Assembly (NCBI GenBank): GCA_947179485.1
Contig: OX359246.1
Span: forward strand, 36,001,632-36,065,631
Direction of reading: 5' to 3'
From: Allacma fusca
Taxonomy: Eukaryota > Arthropoda > Collembola > Symphypleona > Sminthuridae
Length of the DNA: 64,000 nt
Shown piece by piece: positions 48,593 through 60,254 of this stretch (position 1 is its first letter; every line of letters begins with the position of its first letter). Under the pieces are notes generated by a model. That model was not told where the DNA came from and did not search any database. It worked only from the letters and a program-made list of their open reading frames with translations. The position numbers and the translations under genes were made by a program.

Positions 48593-51120
48593 ATGAAAAC
48601 GATGTTTGTAAATACAGTATTTGAAAATAATGTAGACGATCCAAAACGTGAAGAAAAGGCTTCAAACGATCTTTGGCCCTACCTGTGCCTTTTACGAATT
48701 TCTGCAACGCGCCCCATAACTCAACGAAATGAGTTAATCGACGATAGAAATTCGAGAAAAGTATTTTTCATCAAATGGCTTTCACCAATAACTCTCTTTT
48801 CGGCTACTGTATCCGTTTTCACCCTCTACCTTTTAATAATGGCGATACTAAATGGGATATTCGAAGTTTACTGGCCTCAAAAATTGTAAGATATATTTTT
48901 AATTTGGTTTACATTACTCACCATAATTTTTACTTAAAAACGACTCTGTGTAAGAGAGACCTTAGACTCTCTAAGAGAAGTCTCCAGACTGAGATCTGCT
49001 AACATAATAGTAGCATTTTTATTTAAACCCATTTCCCTCCACTAAGTACAATGTGCAACTGTCTCCAACCTGTTATAGCATTCGATAAATCCTGTACGTG
49101 ATTTCACAAGCAGATTCTTGTATATAGCCTTTTCCGGACTTGAATAAAAATATTGGTAATGTGGAATTGTTTTTTTCGGCAGATACGCTGTCAAGGATCG
49201 GTTGATAACACCCATTCATGGAAACGCATCCGCGAATGAAGTACAGAAGTTTTATTTGCTAAGCAATTTCTTGTTCCCGACTTCAAGGTTGATTGTCATA
49301 GTGCACCAAATTCTCAATATAGAGGAAATAGTTAATCATCTAAATACAATCTCTGGATTCTCTGAGGATCTTCAAGCTTACTGTGCCGGACGGTGTAGCA
49401 ATTTCAGTTCGAAAATTAGGAGAAATACTATCATAATTGGGGCTCTGTTTGTGGGAATACCACTTGTGGCGGTACTTCCAGCAATTTCGTGGGCACTTTC
49501 AGAGGGTGTTATACTTGCACCCGTGATAATACGAGAAGTTTTGACTGTACTCCTTCATTTTCAAATGGTGGTGATTTACGTTGACGATGCTGATATTACA
49601 ATTCAGTGCGACATTGTCTGCGAGTTTTACCGTCAGGTAACAATAAACTCAGTATGCAGACATTAATCACAACTCTTTACATCATACAAACTTATCTTAT
49701 ATTTACGAAGCAATATATATTTGTTCCAGATGGAAATAGTATTGAGAGATACGCAAGAATATTTGAGGGATAACCACGGTAGCGTTCTTTTGGTGGAGGT
49801 TCAAAAATGGCACCAATTTTTACTCAGGAATCGTAGGATCGTTGGTCAGATTGGGATGATCACTAAAATCCCACAACTCCTGTCACTTGTAGAAGTCACT
49901 CTGAATTTAACAGTGTTCTGGTACACGGTTTTCACTTTAGTGGCATCGACAAATACACCGCTTCTCGCAAATTACCCTCTAAAGATGTCCATGAGTTATG
50001 CAGTCATTAGCTTGATTCGGCTTCATGTCAAAACTTGTAAGGCTGAAAACGTAACGGCGTCGGTAATAGTTTAATTTGATAAACCATGTAGATTTATAAT
50101 TTGCAAAAGAAGACTATACATACATGCATTTATTTGATGTAAATATAAATGGAAGTCATGATAATTGTGATGATATTTTAGGAATGTCGTGTACATGATG
50201 CTTTGTTTTCTTTAAATGAATTCCCCCAATCTCTTGAAGTCCGTTTGGAAGTAACTAATATTTTTCTTAACATTTAGCATGTTGTGGTTTTTACGAAATA
50301 TCAGAAAATAAATGCATCTATTGTGATTTTGTTGCAGCTCCAAGGAATGAGAAACACAATTAATTTTACGCCCTCACGCATAGCATTTGGGAACTACGTT
50401 GTCCTTCATAAAGGCGTCATTCTCACGGTAATATTAAATATAATGCATTTATGTTATACGAGCTACCTAAAAGTGAGCAAATTTTTATGTTATAATATCA
50501 ATCGGCAGGCTTATTTTTATGGTTGCAAATTAGTAGTATGGTCAATGGAAATGTGTCAGACAGGTATCGGATTTTTGTAAATATCCCTGGAAGATCATTT
50601 ATGAATTTCCCTGCTGAGTCGTTTATCCCTGCAGGGAGGTCCTAAAAGATTTCGAAAATCCCTGCTGAAGAAACGGTCAACGATTTTCAAAACCCATGTT
50701 GATAAAATTAATTTCCCTTTCAAGTTAAATCCCTGTCACGTAAGGTCAACTTATCTATTTGAAAAACTCCCTGTTTGCATAACAAATTTCCCTGAAACAT
50801 GCCAACAAATTAAAAAATCCCTGCTCGCAAAAATAAATCACTTCCGTTTGATATTTTCCCTGCCAGACATATTTTACACTAGGAATAATCTTCCCGTCTT
50901 CCGTGCAAATTAATCTTCCCTAAAAATCCGACCTCCTGAAGTCAGAATATTCGGGTTCCAATGAAGACAATACTTAAAGGAAGTCGTTACGAAGAGTACA
51001 GGCATTTCATGGCGTGACCTGTATTTATATTTGCAGATATTCACCCAAGTAGTGACATACATCATTATTCTGCTGCAATTCGACAGAGCGACATCGTCGA
51101 CCAAGGAAAGTATTTGCTGA
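48593..51120 (+). CDS. gustatory-receptor-like 7TM chemoreceptor P9
   Basis: Exons: 48593-48885, 49183-49636, 49730-50062, 50182-50250, 50338-50427, 51037-51120; about 440 residues. Starts MKTMFVNTVFEN. Exon 2 contains a SEDLQAYCAGRCSNFSSK stretch and YVDDADITIQC; exon 3 ends ENVTAS, where sisters have ENVTAA. The stop codon used by P11 (TAG) is TCG here, so translation runs seven codons on to TGA and the tail reads DRATSSTKESIC. Intron 5 is enlarged by the 378-base element at 50561-50938. Everything else is intact. Its sister copy is pseudogene P11. Confidence 0.87.
50561..50938. mobile_element. short hAT-like MITE in intron 5 of P9
   Basis: Ends CAGGTATCGGATTTTT and, from the right, CAGGAGGTCGGATTTTT. 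The flanks GTGTCAGA and AAGTCAGA agree at six of eight bases, as a worn 8-bp target duplication would. The matching intron of P11 reads straight through (GGAATGTCAGAATATTC at about 58811). The interior is made of AATCCCTG-type words. 378 bases. Confidence 0.7.
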
Positions 51121-51663
51121 CGGTTTGCTACTAATATTTTCGAATTAATAAATAAACTGCTTGTATGTACATGTATGTATCTCTGTGTTTGGTGTCATGA
51201 TATATTTTAATGAGTTACAACATTAAAGCAATCATAGTCAATCTTGCAGAAGATATTTTGACCATATGAAATGCACATGACCCTGGATAAAAATGAAGGC
51301 ATTTCGTATTTGCATTTAACTATGAGATTTGGCATTATGACAGTGATGAAACTGAGTAATTATTTCCGAAGTAATTGAGAGTAGCTGTAACTCCTGTCGG
51401 AGTAATTTTGGTGCGAGCTATTTTATTTTTACAAACCAACTATTAATTACAAATTTAATCACAGGTACATATTACCTGGATGCCCTTGCAACTGCTACTT
51501 GCAACTAATGTATTACTGAATCAAACAAAATAAATCAAGGTTTATTGGAAGTTGTGAGCTGATTGCGAATTTTGTGAGAGTACTAGAACCAAAGAATCAT
51601 CACTTCGTAATGATTTTGCCGTACCCCTGCGGAATTTCAATTGACTTGGCTGAGCAACAGCTC

Positions 51664-52545
51664 GGAATTTAAAAAACATTTCCAGAATTTAAAAAACATT
51701 TCCAGAATTTAAAAAACATTTCCAGAATTTAAAAAACATTTCCAGAATTTAAAAAACATTTCCAGAATTTAAAAAACATTTCCAGAATTTAAAAAACATT
51801 TCCAGAATTTAAAAAACATTTCCAGAATTTAAAAAACATTTCCAGAATTTAAAAAACATTTCCAGAATTTAAAAAACATTTCCAGAATTTAAAAAACATT
51901 TCCAGAATTTAAAAAACATTTTCAGAATTTAAAAAACATTTCCAGAATTTAAAAAACATTTCCAGAATTTAAAAAACATTTCCAGAATTTAAAAAACATT
52001 TCCAGAATTTAAAAAACATTTCCAGAATTTAAAAAACATTTCCAGAATTTAAAAAACATTTCCAGAATTTGAAAAACTTTTCCAGAATTTAAAAACCTTT
52101 TCCAGAATTTAAAAAACATTTCCAGAATTTTAAACACATTTCCAGAATTTAAAAAACATTTCCAGAATTTAAAAAACATTTCCAGAATTTAAAAAACATT
52201 TCCAGAATTTGAAAAACATTTCCAGAATTTGAAAAACTTTTCCAGAATTTAAAAACCTTTTCCAGAATTTAAAAAACATTTCCAGAATTTTAAACACATT
52301 TCCAGAATTTTAAAAACATTTCCAGAATTTAAAAAACATTTCCAGAATTTTTAACACATTTCCAGAATTTTCAGCTCATTTCCAGAACTTAAAAAACATC
52401 TCCAGAATTTTAAACACATTTCCAGAATTTTCAGCTCATTTCCAGAATTTAAAAAACATTTCCAGAATTTTTAACACATTTCCAGAATTTTCAGCTCATT
52501 TCCAGAATTTTGTAAAACATTTCCAAAATTTTTGATGCATTTTCC
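51664..52545. repeat. 20-bp satellite, about 44 copies
   Basis: Unit TTTCCAGAATTTAAAAAACA. The first ~20 copies are nearly identical; copies after about 52060 diverge (variants with TTAACAC, TCAGCTC, GAAAAAC), and some variants recur as higher-order blocks of several units (52061-52140 matches 52221-52300). The sister block has about six related units at 59551-59670. Confidence 0.95.
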
Positions 52546-53039
52546 TAATTCGGCTAAATACTCTCGTGTTAACAGTTAATGAACCCACTTGTTTGAAAGA
52601 ATTCCAGTGTCATAAAATTCTGCACAAACAACTATATAATCCAATTGAGTTGTTTGCGTATATCCTTGAGAGCACAGGTAGGCAAAGATTATTATCATTT
52701 TTCATTAAGCTAAATATGTTTAATTTGTAGATCGCATGACGAGAAAAATTTAATCTAATTGAACCATCAATAATATCTGTACATACATCTGTCTAGAAAA
52801 CAACTATTACACATATAAACAAGAAATTACATTATCTCGACTTTATGAAAACATAGGATGCTTGAATGGTTCAGTGTCATTTGCTTTACGCACTGAAATT
52901 GTATTAAATGAAAATGTAATAGAAGCGTCTCAGTAGCAAAAACATTTATTTAATTAAATTAACTTTAGGGAGCAGCGTTTTTTCCAGCTGTGGCATGTCT
53001 GGCACTGCGGTGTCAACTGAGCTTAGTAATTTTCAACAT

Positions 53040-53188
53040 TCCGATTTTCAATTTACTTTTTTATGGTTATAAGTATAACAACCTATTGCAATTTCCACAG
53101 TTCCGGCTGATTCCATTAAAATCAGTTAATTTTGAACAATTTATTTTTTCTTTCGCTATACGCGTATAAACTTCAGAGCAAATTCAGA
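53040..53188 (+). promoter_or_regulatory. P10 upstream block
   Basis: Almost base-for-base the same as that of P12. Candidate initiator TCAGTT lies 62 bases before the ATG and TATAAACTTC 24 bases before it. Confidence 0.4.
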
Positions 53189-55267
53189 ATGAAAAAAATG
53201 TTTGCAAATAAATTTCTTGAACATAAAATACAAAGTATAAAGAATTCGGGAAATACTTCAAACGATCTTTGGCCCTACCTGTGTCTTCTACGGATTACCG
53301 CGACCCGCCCAATAAGTCAACGAAATGTGTTAACCGAAAATGGAAATTTCAGAACATCATTTTACGTCAAATGGTTTTCACCATTTGCTCTCTTTTCTGT
53401 ATCTGTCTCCGTTTTCTCCCTCTACTTCTTAACTATGATGATATTAAATGGGATATTTGAAGTTTACTGGCCTCAAAAGTTGTAAGAAACATAATATCAC
53501 CCTCAATTAAATTTAGTATTCTAAGTACAATGTGAATTTGTCTCCTTATATCGCATACACCTTTGTTATAGTCCACAAATTTTGTAACAATAAAATTAAT
53601 TTTGAATTATAACTCGTATTTTTTGCTTGAAAGCACATTTGAAAAAATGAAATGTTTCGTGACTATACAGATTCGATTTTGAAAACGAGATGGTCCGACC
53701 CATTCATCGGAACGCTTCGGCGAGTGAAGTAAAACAGTTTTATAAGCTGAGCAATTTCACAGTCCCAGTTTTAAGGCTAACTGTGATTGTACACCAACTG
53801 GTCAATATAAAGGATGCAGTAAATCAACTCAATGCGATCTCTCGATTCGCCGACGATCTTCAAACTCACTGTGCCACACAGTGTATCAACATCAGTTCAA
53901 AACTTCGAAGAAATTCAATCATAATTGTGGCTATACTTGTTGGAATACCATTAGTCATTTTTTCCCCAATAATTTTGTATTCATTTTCAAATCCTATAGT
54001 CACTGCCCCGATCATACTGCGAGAAGCTGTAGTTGTCCTTATTCCGCTTCAATTAGAGTCTGTTTATTTTGATGATGCTGATTTTATAATTCAGTGTGAC
54101 ATTGTCTCGGAGTTTTATCGCCAGGTAATGGGGATGTGTATTTTTAGTAAATAGAAATACTCGTAACGTCAGTAATAATTCTTATAGAGTGAAAAACTAT
54201 CTGGATCTATTCCAGATTGAAATGGTCCTAGTAAATAAGGAAGATCATTTGAGTAGGAATTGCGGTAGCGTTCATTTGGCGGAGGTTCGAAAATGGCACC
54301 AATTTTTACTAAGGAACCGCAAGATCGTTGGTCAGATTGGAACGACTACCAAAACCCCACAACTCCTGGCTCTTTTGGAAGTCACTACAAATTTAACGCT
54401 TTTCATGTACACCATTTGCAAGTTAGTGACATCAAGCGGCACATCATTCGTCGAAAATTTTGTTGCAAAGACGGTCACAATTTATGTGGTCGTTTGCTTT
54501 ATTCGGCTTTATTTCAAAACTCGGAAGGCTGAAAATGTCACAGCCGCGGTAATGCAATCATTTGATAAACAAAGTAGCTTCCATATAACCTTATATTTAA
54601 ATAGAATTTGCAAATGAACGAATATAATTTCAAATGTAAATTAATATAATTATTAGAAGCGCCTTTAATTATATTCCAGGAAGTTCGTGTACACGATGCT
54701 TTGTTTGCCTTAAATGAATTCCCCCAAGCTATTGAAGTCCAATTGGAAGTAATTATTTTTTAAAATATTTAGCATGCTTATCACTTATCTGTTTATTGCA
54801 AATATTGAAAAATAAGTTCATCAATCGTGTTTTTTGCTGCAGCTCCAAGGAATGAGAAACACAATTACTGCGACGCCATCACGCATAGCTTTTGGGAACT
54901 ACGTTGTCCTACATAAAGGCGTTATTATCACGGTAATGTCACTTAATTAAATGTAAAAATAATTCACTTCGTTTATAAGAGCCATTCCAAAAATGAGTGA
55001 ATGTGCTATTTTGCAAATAATGGCATGATGGTAAAAAACTAATATTTCGGAAAGGGGAATATTTTGTTCCCTACAAAGGAATTGCTGCTATAAGGGAGTC
55101 ATTAAGGATATTGTGTACATTGAGGCTGTAATTTATACGAAACCTATTATTTTAACTTACATTGTAAAAAACATCATTTTGTATTTGGCCATTTTTATTT
55201 ACAGATATTCGCCCAAGTAGTGACGTATCTCATTGTCCTCCTGCAATTCGACAGCGCCAGATCGTAG
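53189..55267 (+). CDS. gustatory-receptor-like 7TM chemoreceptor P10
   Basis: Exons: 53189-53481, 53671-54124, 54216-54548, 54680-54748, 54843-54932, 55205-55267; about 433 residues. The ATG at 53189 aligns with all paralogs; the frame is open 19 codons further upstream but without an ATG. Distinguished by NKFLEHKIQS in exon 1, YFDDADFIIQC in exon 2, and exon 3 with CKLVTSSGTSFVEN. Exon 6 reads FAQVVTYLIVLLQFDSARS. Very close to P12 in exons and introns. Intact. Confidence 0.87.
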
Positions 55268-55630
55268 ACCGAACTTGTACTTATGACAATTAAAATACAA
55301 TAATTGTGATAACAGTTAACCTATAAACTACCTGTATTGACAAGTCCCTGTCTGTTGTTTGTTATCAATGTATTTTTTCGGATTGTACGACCTAATTTTA
55401 AAGCAATTCAAATCAATCTGCAGTGATTTAGTAATCATTGTGAGTGTAACGTCTAATTAAAATGAAAGTATGTTGCATTACATTTAACAGTATAGTGCCG
55501 ACACTGCCACTGCCAGTGTAAACTAAAACTTGGGTAACTAATTAGAATCGTTATTAATGATCATAAACCTAATTACCCCACCTTAGCCTCACTGTAAGTT
55601 GGATATACATATTTACGAAATATGAATTTA
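55268..55630. other. spacer ending at a duplication breakpoint
   Basis: Matches the DNA after P12 (62347-62686) up to ACGAAATATGAATTTA. At 55631 the match stops and the sequence becomes the middle of a receptor exon 1 (P11). This is the junction of the block duplication. Confidence 0.65.
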
Positions 55631-55975
55631 TTCGAGAAAAGTATTTTTCGTCAAATGGATTTCACCAATAACCCTCTTCTCGGCTGCAGTATCCATTTTC
55701 AACCTCTACCTTTTAATAAGGGGACGTGCATAAATAACGTTTCATATTCCCGGGGGGGGAGGGGGTTTTAGGGTTGATGATTTTTGCATACTGCAGGGGG
55801 GTGGGGGTAATTTCACTGATGACGTTGCACTGAATTTAGGACACATGATGCAATAAATAGCTTTAAATGTAACAGGTTTTAATTAAATGATTGTAGATAC
55901 AGAGAATCAAATACAAAAATCCACAAGGGGACCAATAACAAAAATCATCGCTACGCGATAGTTTGAGGCTTCGCG

Positions 55976-56384
55976 TAGGGTGGCGTCAGCCACCGCCGTC
56001 AAAGTAGGATAAATTTTCGTTTTTTTTTTCGAAATTTCAAGAATTTTTTTAGAAAAAACTATCGGACCGATTTCAACGAAATATACAGTAGTCATTACTT
56101 CTTACATAAGCTATTTTCACAAAACGTTTCATTGAAATCGATTTAGTAGTTTTAGAGATAACAGTCATTTGACATAAAGTCCAAAATTTCATGAATTGTT
56201 TTCGGAAAAACTATTTGGCCGATTTCAACCAAATTCGAACTCAGCCTTACTTTTGATACAAGTAGTGTCCATAAAAACGTTCATTGAAATCGGTTCAGTA
56301 GTTTTAGCGTAATCGTGCGGAGGGACACACGGACATACGGACGTACGGACAAGGCTATTTTACTAGGGGGCTGACGCCACCCTA
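55976..56384. mobile_element. nested MITE with TA duplication
   Basis: TA + GGGTGGCGTCAGCC at the left and GGCTGACGCCACCC + TA at the right: a perfect 14-bp inverted repeat inside a TA duplication, as in Tc1/mariner-type MITEs. The interior holds two diverged copies of a GAAAAACTATNNGNCCGATTTCAAC unit and ACGGACATACGGACGTACGG near the right end. 409 bases, non-coding. Confidence 0.85.
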
Positions 56385-56523
56385 AAAATATAACCATAAG
56401 TTCGTTATAACAATTATTTACTACACGTGAGCACATTCATGAACATGTTTCTACAAAAACGTTCTACAACTCTCCTTTCTTGTCCACTTCTTTTTCAACT
56501 TGAGAATATTTCATCTTCCGCTG

Positions 56524-56755
56524 TTAACGCTTTTCAGCTTCATCGTCACTCATTGGATGATTTTCCAAATGCGTCAATCGGCAAATTTTTTTAATTCCCG
56601 GAGCCGGTACGTTTGGGCAATCCTGTTTTTCGTGGAAAGGACTGGCACAGCTCCAGCAAACTGAGTCGAAAAGCAGAAAGCTAAATACAACCTGCAGTTC
56701 ACCCCTGGTTAGTTTAGACCGGAATTTCTTCTCATATTTCGAAATTATCTGACCA
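56524..56755 (-). pseudogene. coding remnant of the TAA-flanked element (minus strand)
   Basis: Reading the minus strand gives about 75 residues without a stop: KKFRSKLTRGELQVVFSFLL, then FDSVCWSCASPFHEKQDCPN, and a final ENHPMSDDEAEKR before TAA. The CxxC...C spacing suggests a small zinc-binding fold. Upstream the frame is shifted, so the rest is lost. Probably one of two proteins of the element. Confidence 0.5.
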
Positions 56756-56764
56756 GCATTTAAT

Positions 56765-56923
56765 CCATTAACTTCTCCACTGCATTTGTCTGTTGTTCAA
56801 AGCTATCAAATTCGATTTTCTACGGTTTCTGTCCCGGAGGATTTGCCGGACACACCGATTCAAGTTATAGACGACATTGCTGATTGGATTCAGAGTGAGA
56901 TTACAGATAAAGATGATGATTAG
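56765..56923 (+). pseudogene. coding remnant of the TAA-flanked element (plus strand)
   Basis: About 50 residues in frame, including FSTVSVPEDLPDTPIQVIDD and an acidic end before TAG at 56921. Converges with the minus-strand remnant; two convergent genes fit the two-gene layout of PIF/Harbinger elements, but neither piece carries a catalytic motif. Confidence 0.35.
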
Positions 56924-59550
56924 TATGCATTTTTGCAATAAAAAATGAATAAAAGGTGCGTGAATTTAAAAAAACTTAGTTTTTCGGGTACTTAATCATG
57001 ATGACGTATATAGGGGAGGGGGGGTTCTGACATAGTGACGGTGTGATGACAACAGGGGGGGTAGGGTCCAAAACTTGCGTAAAAATGAAACGTTATATAT
57101 GCATGCCCCCTAATGTTGATACTAAATGGGATATTCGAAGTTTACTGTCCTCAAAAGTTGTAAGATGTAGTCTTAATTTGATTTACATCACTCACAATAA
57201 TATTTACAAGAAAAGGTCTCGGTGCAATAAGAGAGGCCGTAGACTCTCTAACAATAAGAGAAATCTCTATATTGAGGTCTGCTAACATATTAGTATTTTT
57301 ATTTAAACCCATTTCCCTCCACGAAGTACAATGTGGATTTGCTTCCAACCTGTTTTATCATTCAATAAATCCTGTATATGATTTCAGAAGCGTGTTCTTA
57401 TTAATTATAAAGTCTTTTCCGTATTTGACTGAACAAATTGGTAATGTTGAAGTGTTTTTTCCCTGCAGGTATGCAATTAAAGATCAGCTGATGACACCCC
57501 TTCACGGTAACGCAAGTTTTAAGTACACAAGTTTTATTTGCTAAGCAATTTCGTGTTCCCGACTGTAAGGTTGATTGTCATAGTACATCAAATTATCAAT
57601 ATAGAGAGAACAGTTCATCATCTAAATGCAATCTCTGGATTCTCTGAGGATCTTCAAGCTTACTCTGCCGGACGGTGTAGCAACTTCAGTTCGAAAATTC
57701 GGAGAAATTCTATCATAATTGGGGTTCTGTTTGTCGGAATACCACTTGTGACGGTACTTCCAGCAATTTCGTGGGCATTTTCAGAGGGTGTAGTGCTTGC
57801 ACCCGTGATAATACGAGAAGTCTCTACTATACTCCTTCATGTTCAATTGGTGCTTATTTACGTTGACGATGCTGATATTACAATTCAGTGCGACATTGTC
57901 TGCGAGTTTTACCGTCAGGTAATAATAAACTCAATATGCAGACATTAATCACAACTCTTTACATCATACAAACTTATCTTATATTTACGAAGCAATGTAT
58001 TTGTTCCAGATGGAAATAGTATTGATAGATACGAAAGAATATTTGAGGGGTAACCACGGTAGTGTTCTTTTGGTGGAGGTTCGGAAATGGCACCAATTTT
58101 TACTCAGGAATCGCAGGATCGTTGGTCAGATTGGGACGATCACTAAAATCCCACAACTCCTGTCACTTGTGGAAGTCACGATGAATTTAACAGTGTTCTG
58201 GTACACTGTTTTCACTTTAGTGGCATCGACCAATACACCGCTCCTCGAAAATTACCCTCTAAAGATGTCCATGAGTTATGTGGTCATTAGCTTGATTCGG
58301 CTTCATGTCAAAACTCGAAAGGCTGAAAACGTAACGGCAGCGGTAATAGATTAATTTGATGAACCATTTAGTTTTATAATTTGCAAAAGAAAGACTACAT
58401 GCATTTATTTTATATGTGAATGTAAATAGGGGGTATGATAATGATGACGGTATTTCAGGAAAATCATGTACACGATGCTTTGTTTGCTTTAAATGAATTC
58501 CCCCAAGTTCTTGAAGTCCAATTGGAAGTAAGTAATATTTTTCTTAACATTTATATTTTTAGCAAATACCAAAAAATAAATTCATCGATCATGTTTTTGT
58601 TGCAGCTACAAGGAATGAGAAACACAATTAGTTCTACGCCATCACGCATAGCTTTTGGGAACTACGCTGTGCTACATAACGGGGTCATTCTCACGGTAAC
58701 ATCAAATATACTCTCGCTTTATACGAGCACCCTAAAAATGAATAAATTTGGTGGTATAATATCTATTGGCAGGCTCAGTTTTATGTAAACAAATTAGTAG
58801 TATCTGACATGGGAATGTCAGAATATTCTGGTGTGACTCTACTGTATGTTTGTTGTTTAGTCATTTCATGCCGTGACCGGTCTTTATTTTTACAGATATT
58901 CACCCAAGTAGTGACATACATCATTATTCTGCTGCAATTTGACAGCGCGACATCGTAGACCAAGGAAAGTATTTTCTGACGGACTGCTTCTATAATTTTC
59001 TAATTAGGAAACAAACTGCTTGTATTTAATTTTTCCTCTCTGTTGTTTGTTGTCATGATATATTTTAGTGAGGTGACATTTAAAGCAATCATATTCAATC
59101 TTGCAGAAGACATTTTGACCATGCGAATTACACCAATGCGTGTGACACTGGATTAAAATGAAGGAATTTTGTAATTATGACATTTATCTGTGAGATTTGG
59201 AAGTATCACGTTGATGAAATTCAGTTATAATTATTTTCAAAGTAACTGAGAGTAGCTACAGATCCTATCGGAGTATTTTTTGTGGGAGGTATTTTATTTT
59301 TACAAACAATTATTAAATTACAATTTAAATCACAATATTGCCTGGCTATCCTTGCAATTGCTAAATGCAATGTATTGCTGAATCAAAAAATAAATAAATC
59401 ATTATTGTTAGTTGTGAGTTGCGAATTTTGCAGCAGTACTAGAACCTAATAATCATCACTTCATAATGATTTTGCCCTACCCCTGCGGGATTACAATTGG
59501 AATGGCTGCACAACGGCTAAGATTTTTTAGAATTTTTAAAATATTTTCAA

Positions 59551-59670
59551 AATTTTCAAAGCATTTCCAGAATTTTCAAAACATGCCCAGAATTTTCAAC
59601 ACATTCCCAGAATTTTCAACACATTCCCAGAATTTTCAAAACATTCCCAGAATTTTCAAAACATTTTCCT
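59551..59670. repeat. 20-bp minisatellite, about 6 copies
   Basis: Unit ACATTCCCAGAATTTTCAAA, the same length and plan as the large satellite after P9, followed by the same flank (TTTTCCTAATTC...CTCGTGTTAA...GAACCCACT). Confidence 0.9.
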
Positions 59671-60109
59671 AATTCCCCTAAATCCACTCGTGTTAATGAA
59701 CCCACTGGTTTGAAAGAAATCCAGTGCAATAAAATTGTGTACAAACAACTATGTAAACCAATTGAGTAATACGCGTATATCCTTGTGAGCACAGGCAGGC
59801 AAAGGTTATTATAATTTTTCATTAAGCTAGATATGTTTAATTTGTAGACCGCATGACAAGAAATCATTAATCTAAGTGCACCATCCAAAATACATCTGTC
59901 TAGAAAACAACGAATACTTCCCAAGAAATTACATTATCTCGACTTTATGAAAGCATCGGATGCTTGCATGGCTCAGTGTCTTTACGCACTGAAATCGTAT
60001 CAAATGTAAACGTATTTATTTAATTAAATTAGTTTTAGGGAGCAGCGTTCCAGCTGTGACATGTCTGACACTGCGGTGTCAACTGAGCTAAGTAATGTTC
60101 AACACTTCT

Positions 60110-60254
60110 ATTTCCAATTTACTTTTTTTATGGTTATAAGCATAACACGCTATTGCAATTTCATCAGTTCCGGCTGATTCCATTAAAATCAGTTAATTTT
60201 GAACCATTTATTTTGTCTTCCGCCACCCGTATAAACTTCAGGACAAATTCCAGA
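60110..60254 (+). promoter_or_regulatory. P12 upstream block
   Basis: TTTTTTTATGGTTATAAGCATAACA, CAGTTCCGGCTGATTCC, initiator-like TCAGTT at 60189-60194 and TATAAACTTCAG from 60230. Same spacing to the ATG as in P10. Confidence 0.4.

Larger units (their letters stand above)
51121..53188. other. intergenic with large satellite and P10 promoter block
   Basis: Holds the 20-bp satellite at 51664-52545. The flanks on both sides match the region after P11 (58959-60254). The P10 upstream block has TTTTTTATGGTTATAAG (about 53058-53074), GTTCCGGCTGATTCCATTAAAA, initiator-like TCAGTT at 53122-53127 and TATAAACTTCAG from 53165. Confidence 0.65.
55720..57110. mobile_element. TIR element with TAA duplication in exon 1 of P11 (PIF/Harbinger-like?)
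   Basis: P9-type sequence TTTTAATAATG... is split, with TAA on both sides (55717-55719 and 57111-57113). Left end GGGGACGTGCATAAATAACG; the right end inverted is GGGGGCATGCATATATAACG, both followed by TTTCAT. G-runs lie just inside both ends. TAA/TTA duplications are characteristic of PIF/Harbinger. Two coding remnants converge: minus strand about 56755-56524 (contains SVCWSCASPFHEKQDCP and ends DDEAEKR-stop) and plus strand about 56765-56923 (ends IQSEITDKDDD-stop). An inner element sits at 55976-56384. Confidence 0.8.
55631..58958 (+). pseudogene. gustatory-receptor-like P11, pseudogene
   Basis: Exon remains: 55631-55719 plus 57111-57159 (part of exon 1), 57469-57918, 58010-58342, 58459-58527, 58606-58695, 58896-58958. 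Lesions relative to P9: the promoter and the first ~52 codons of exon 1 are missing because the gene begins at a duplication breakpoint; a 1.39-kb element interrupts what is left; YWPQ has become YCPQ; and four bases are lost near 57515 in exon 2, shifting the frame (the paralog sequence NASANEVQKFY is garbled). Exons 3 to 6 are open and end VVTYIIILLQFDSATS. The second-exon acceptor is CAG before G instead of A, still giving Leu. Clearly not able to make a receptor. Confidence 0.88.
58959..60254. other. intergenic between P11 and P12
   Basis: Sister of 51121-53188. Contains the short version of the satellite (59551-59670) and the P12 upstream block. Confidence 0.6.

Noticed and set aside
51664-52545. 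Regular 20-bp array, at first glance CRISPR-like
   Set aside because: Units are directly adjacent with no unique spacers, and the setting is eukaryotic; it is a satellite.
60153-60254. N-terminal extension of P12 by 34 codons
   Set aside because: No ATG there; the stretch is the promoter block conserved between P10 and P12, and the aligned ATG is at 60255.
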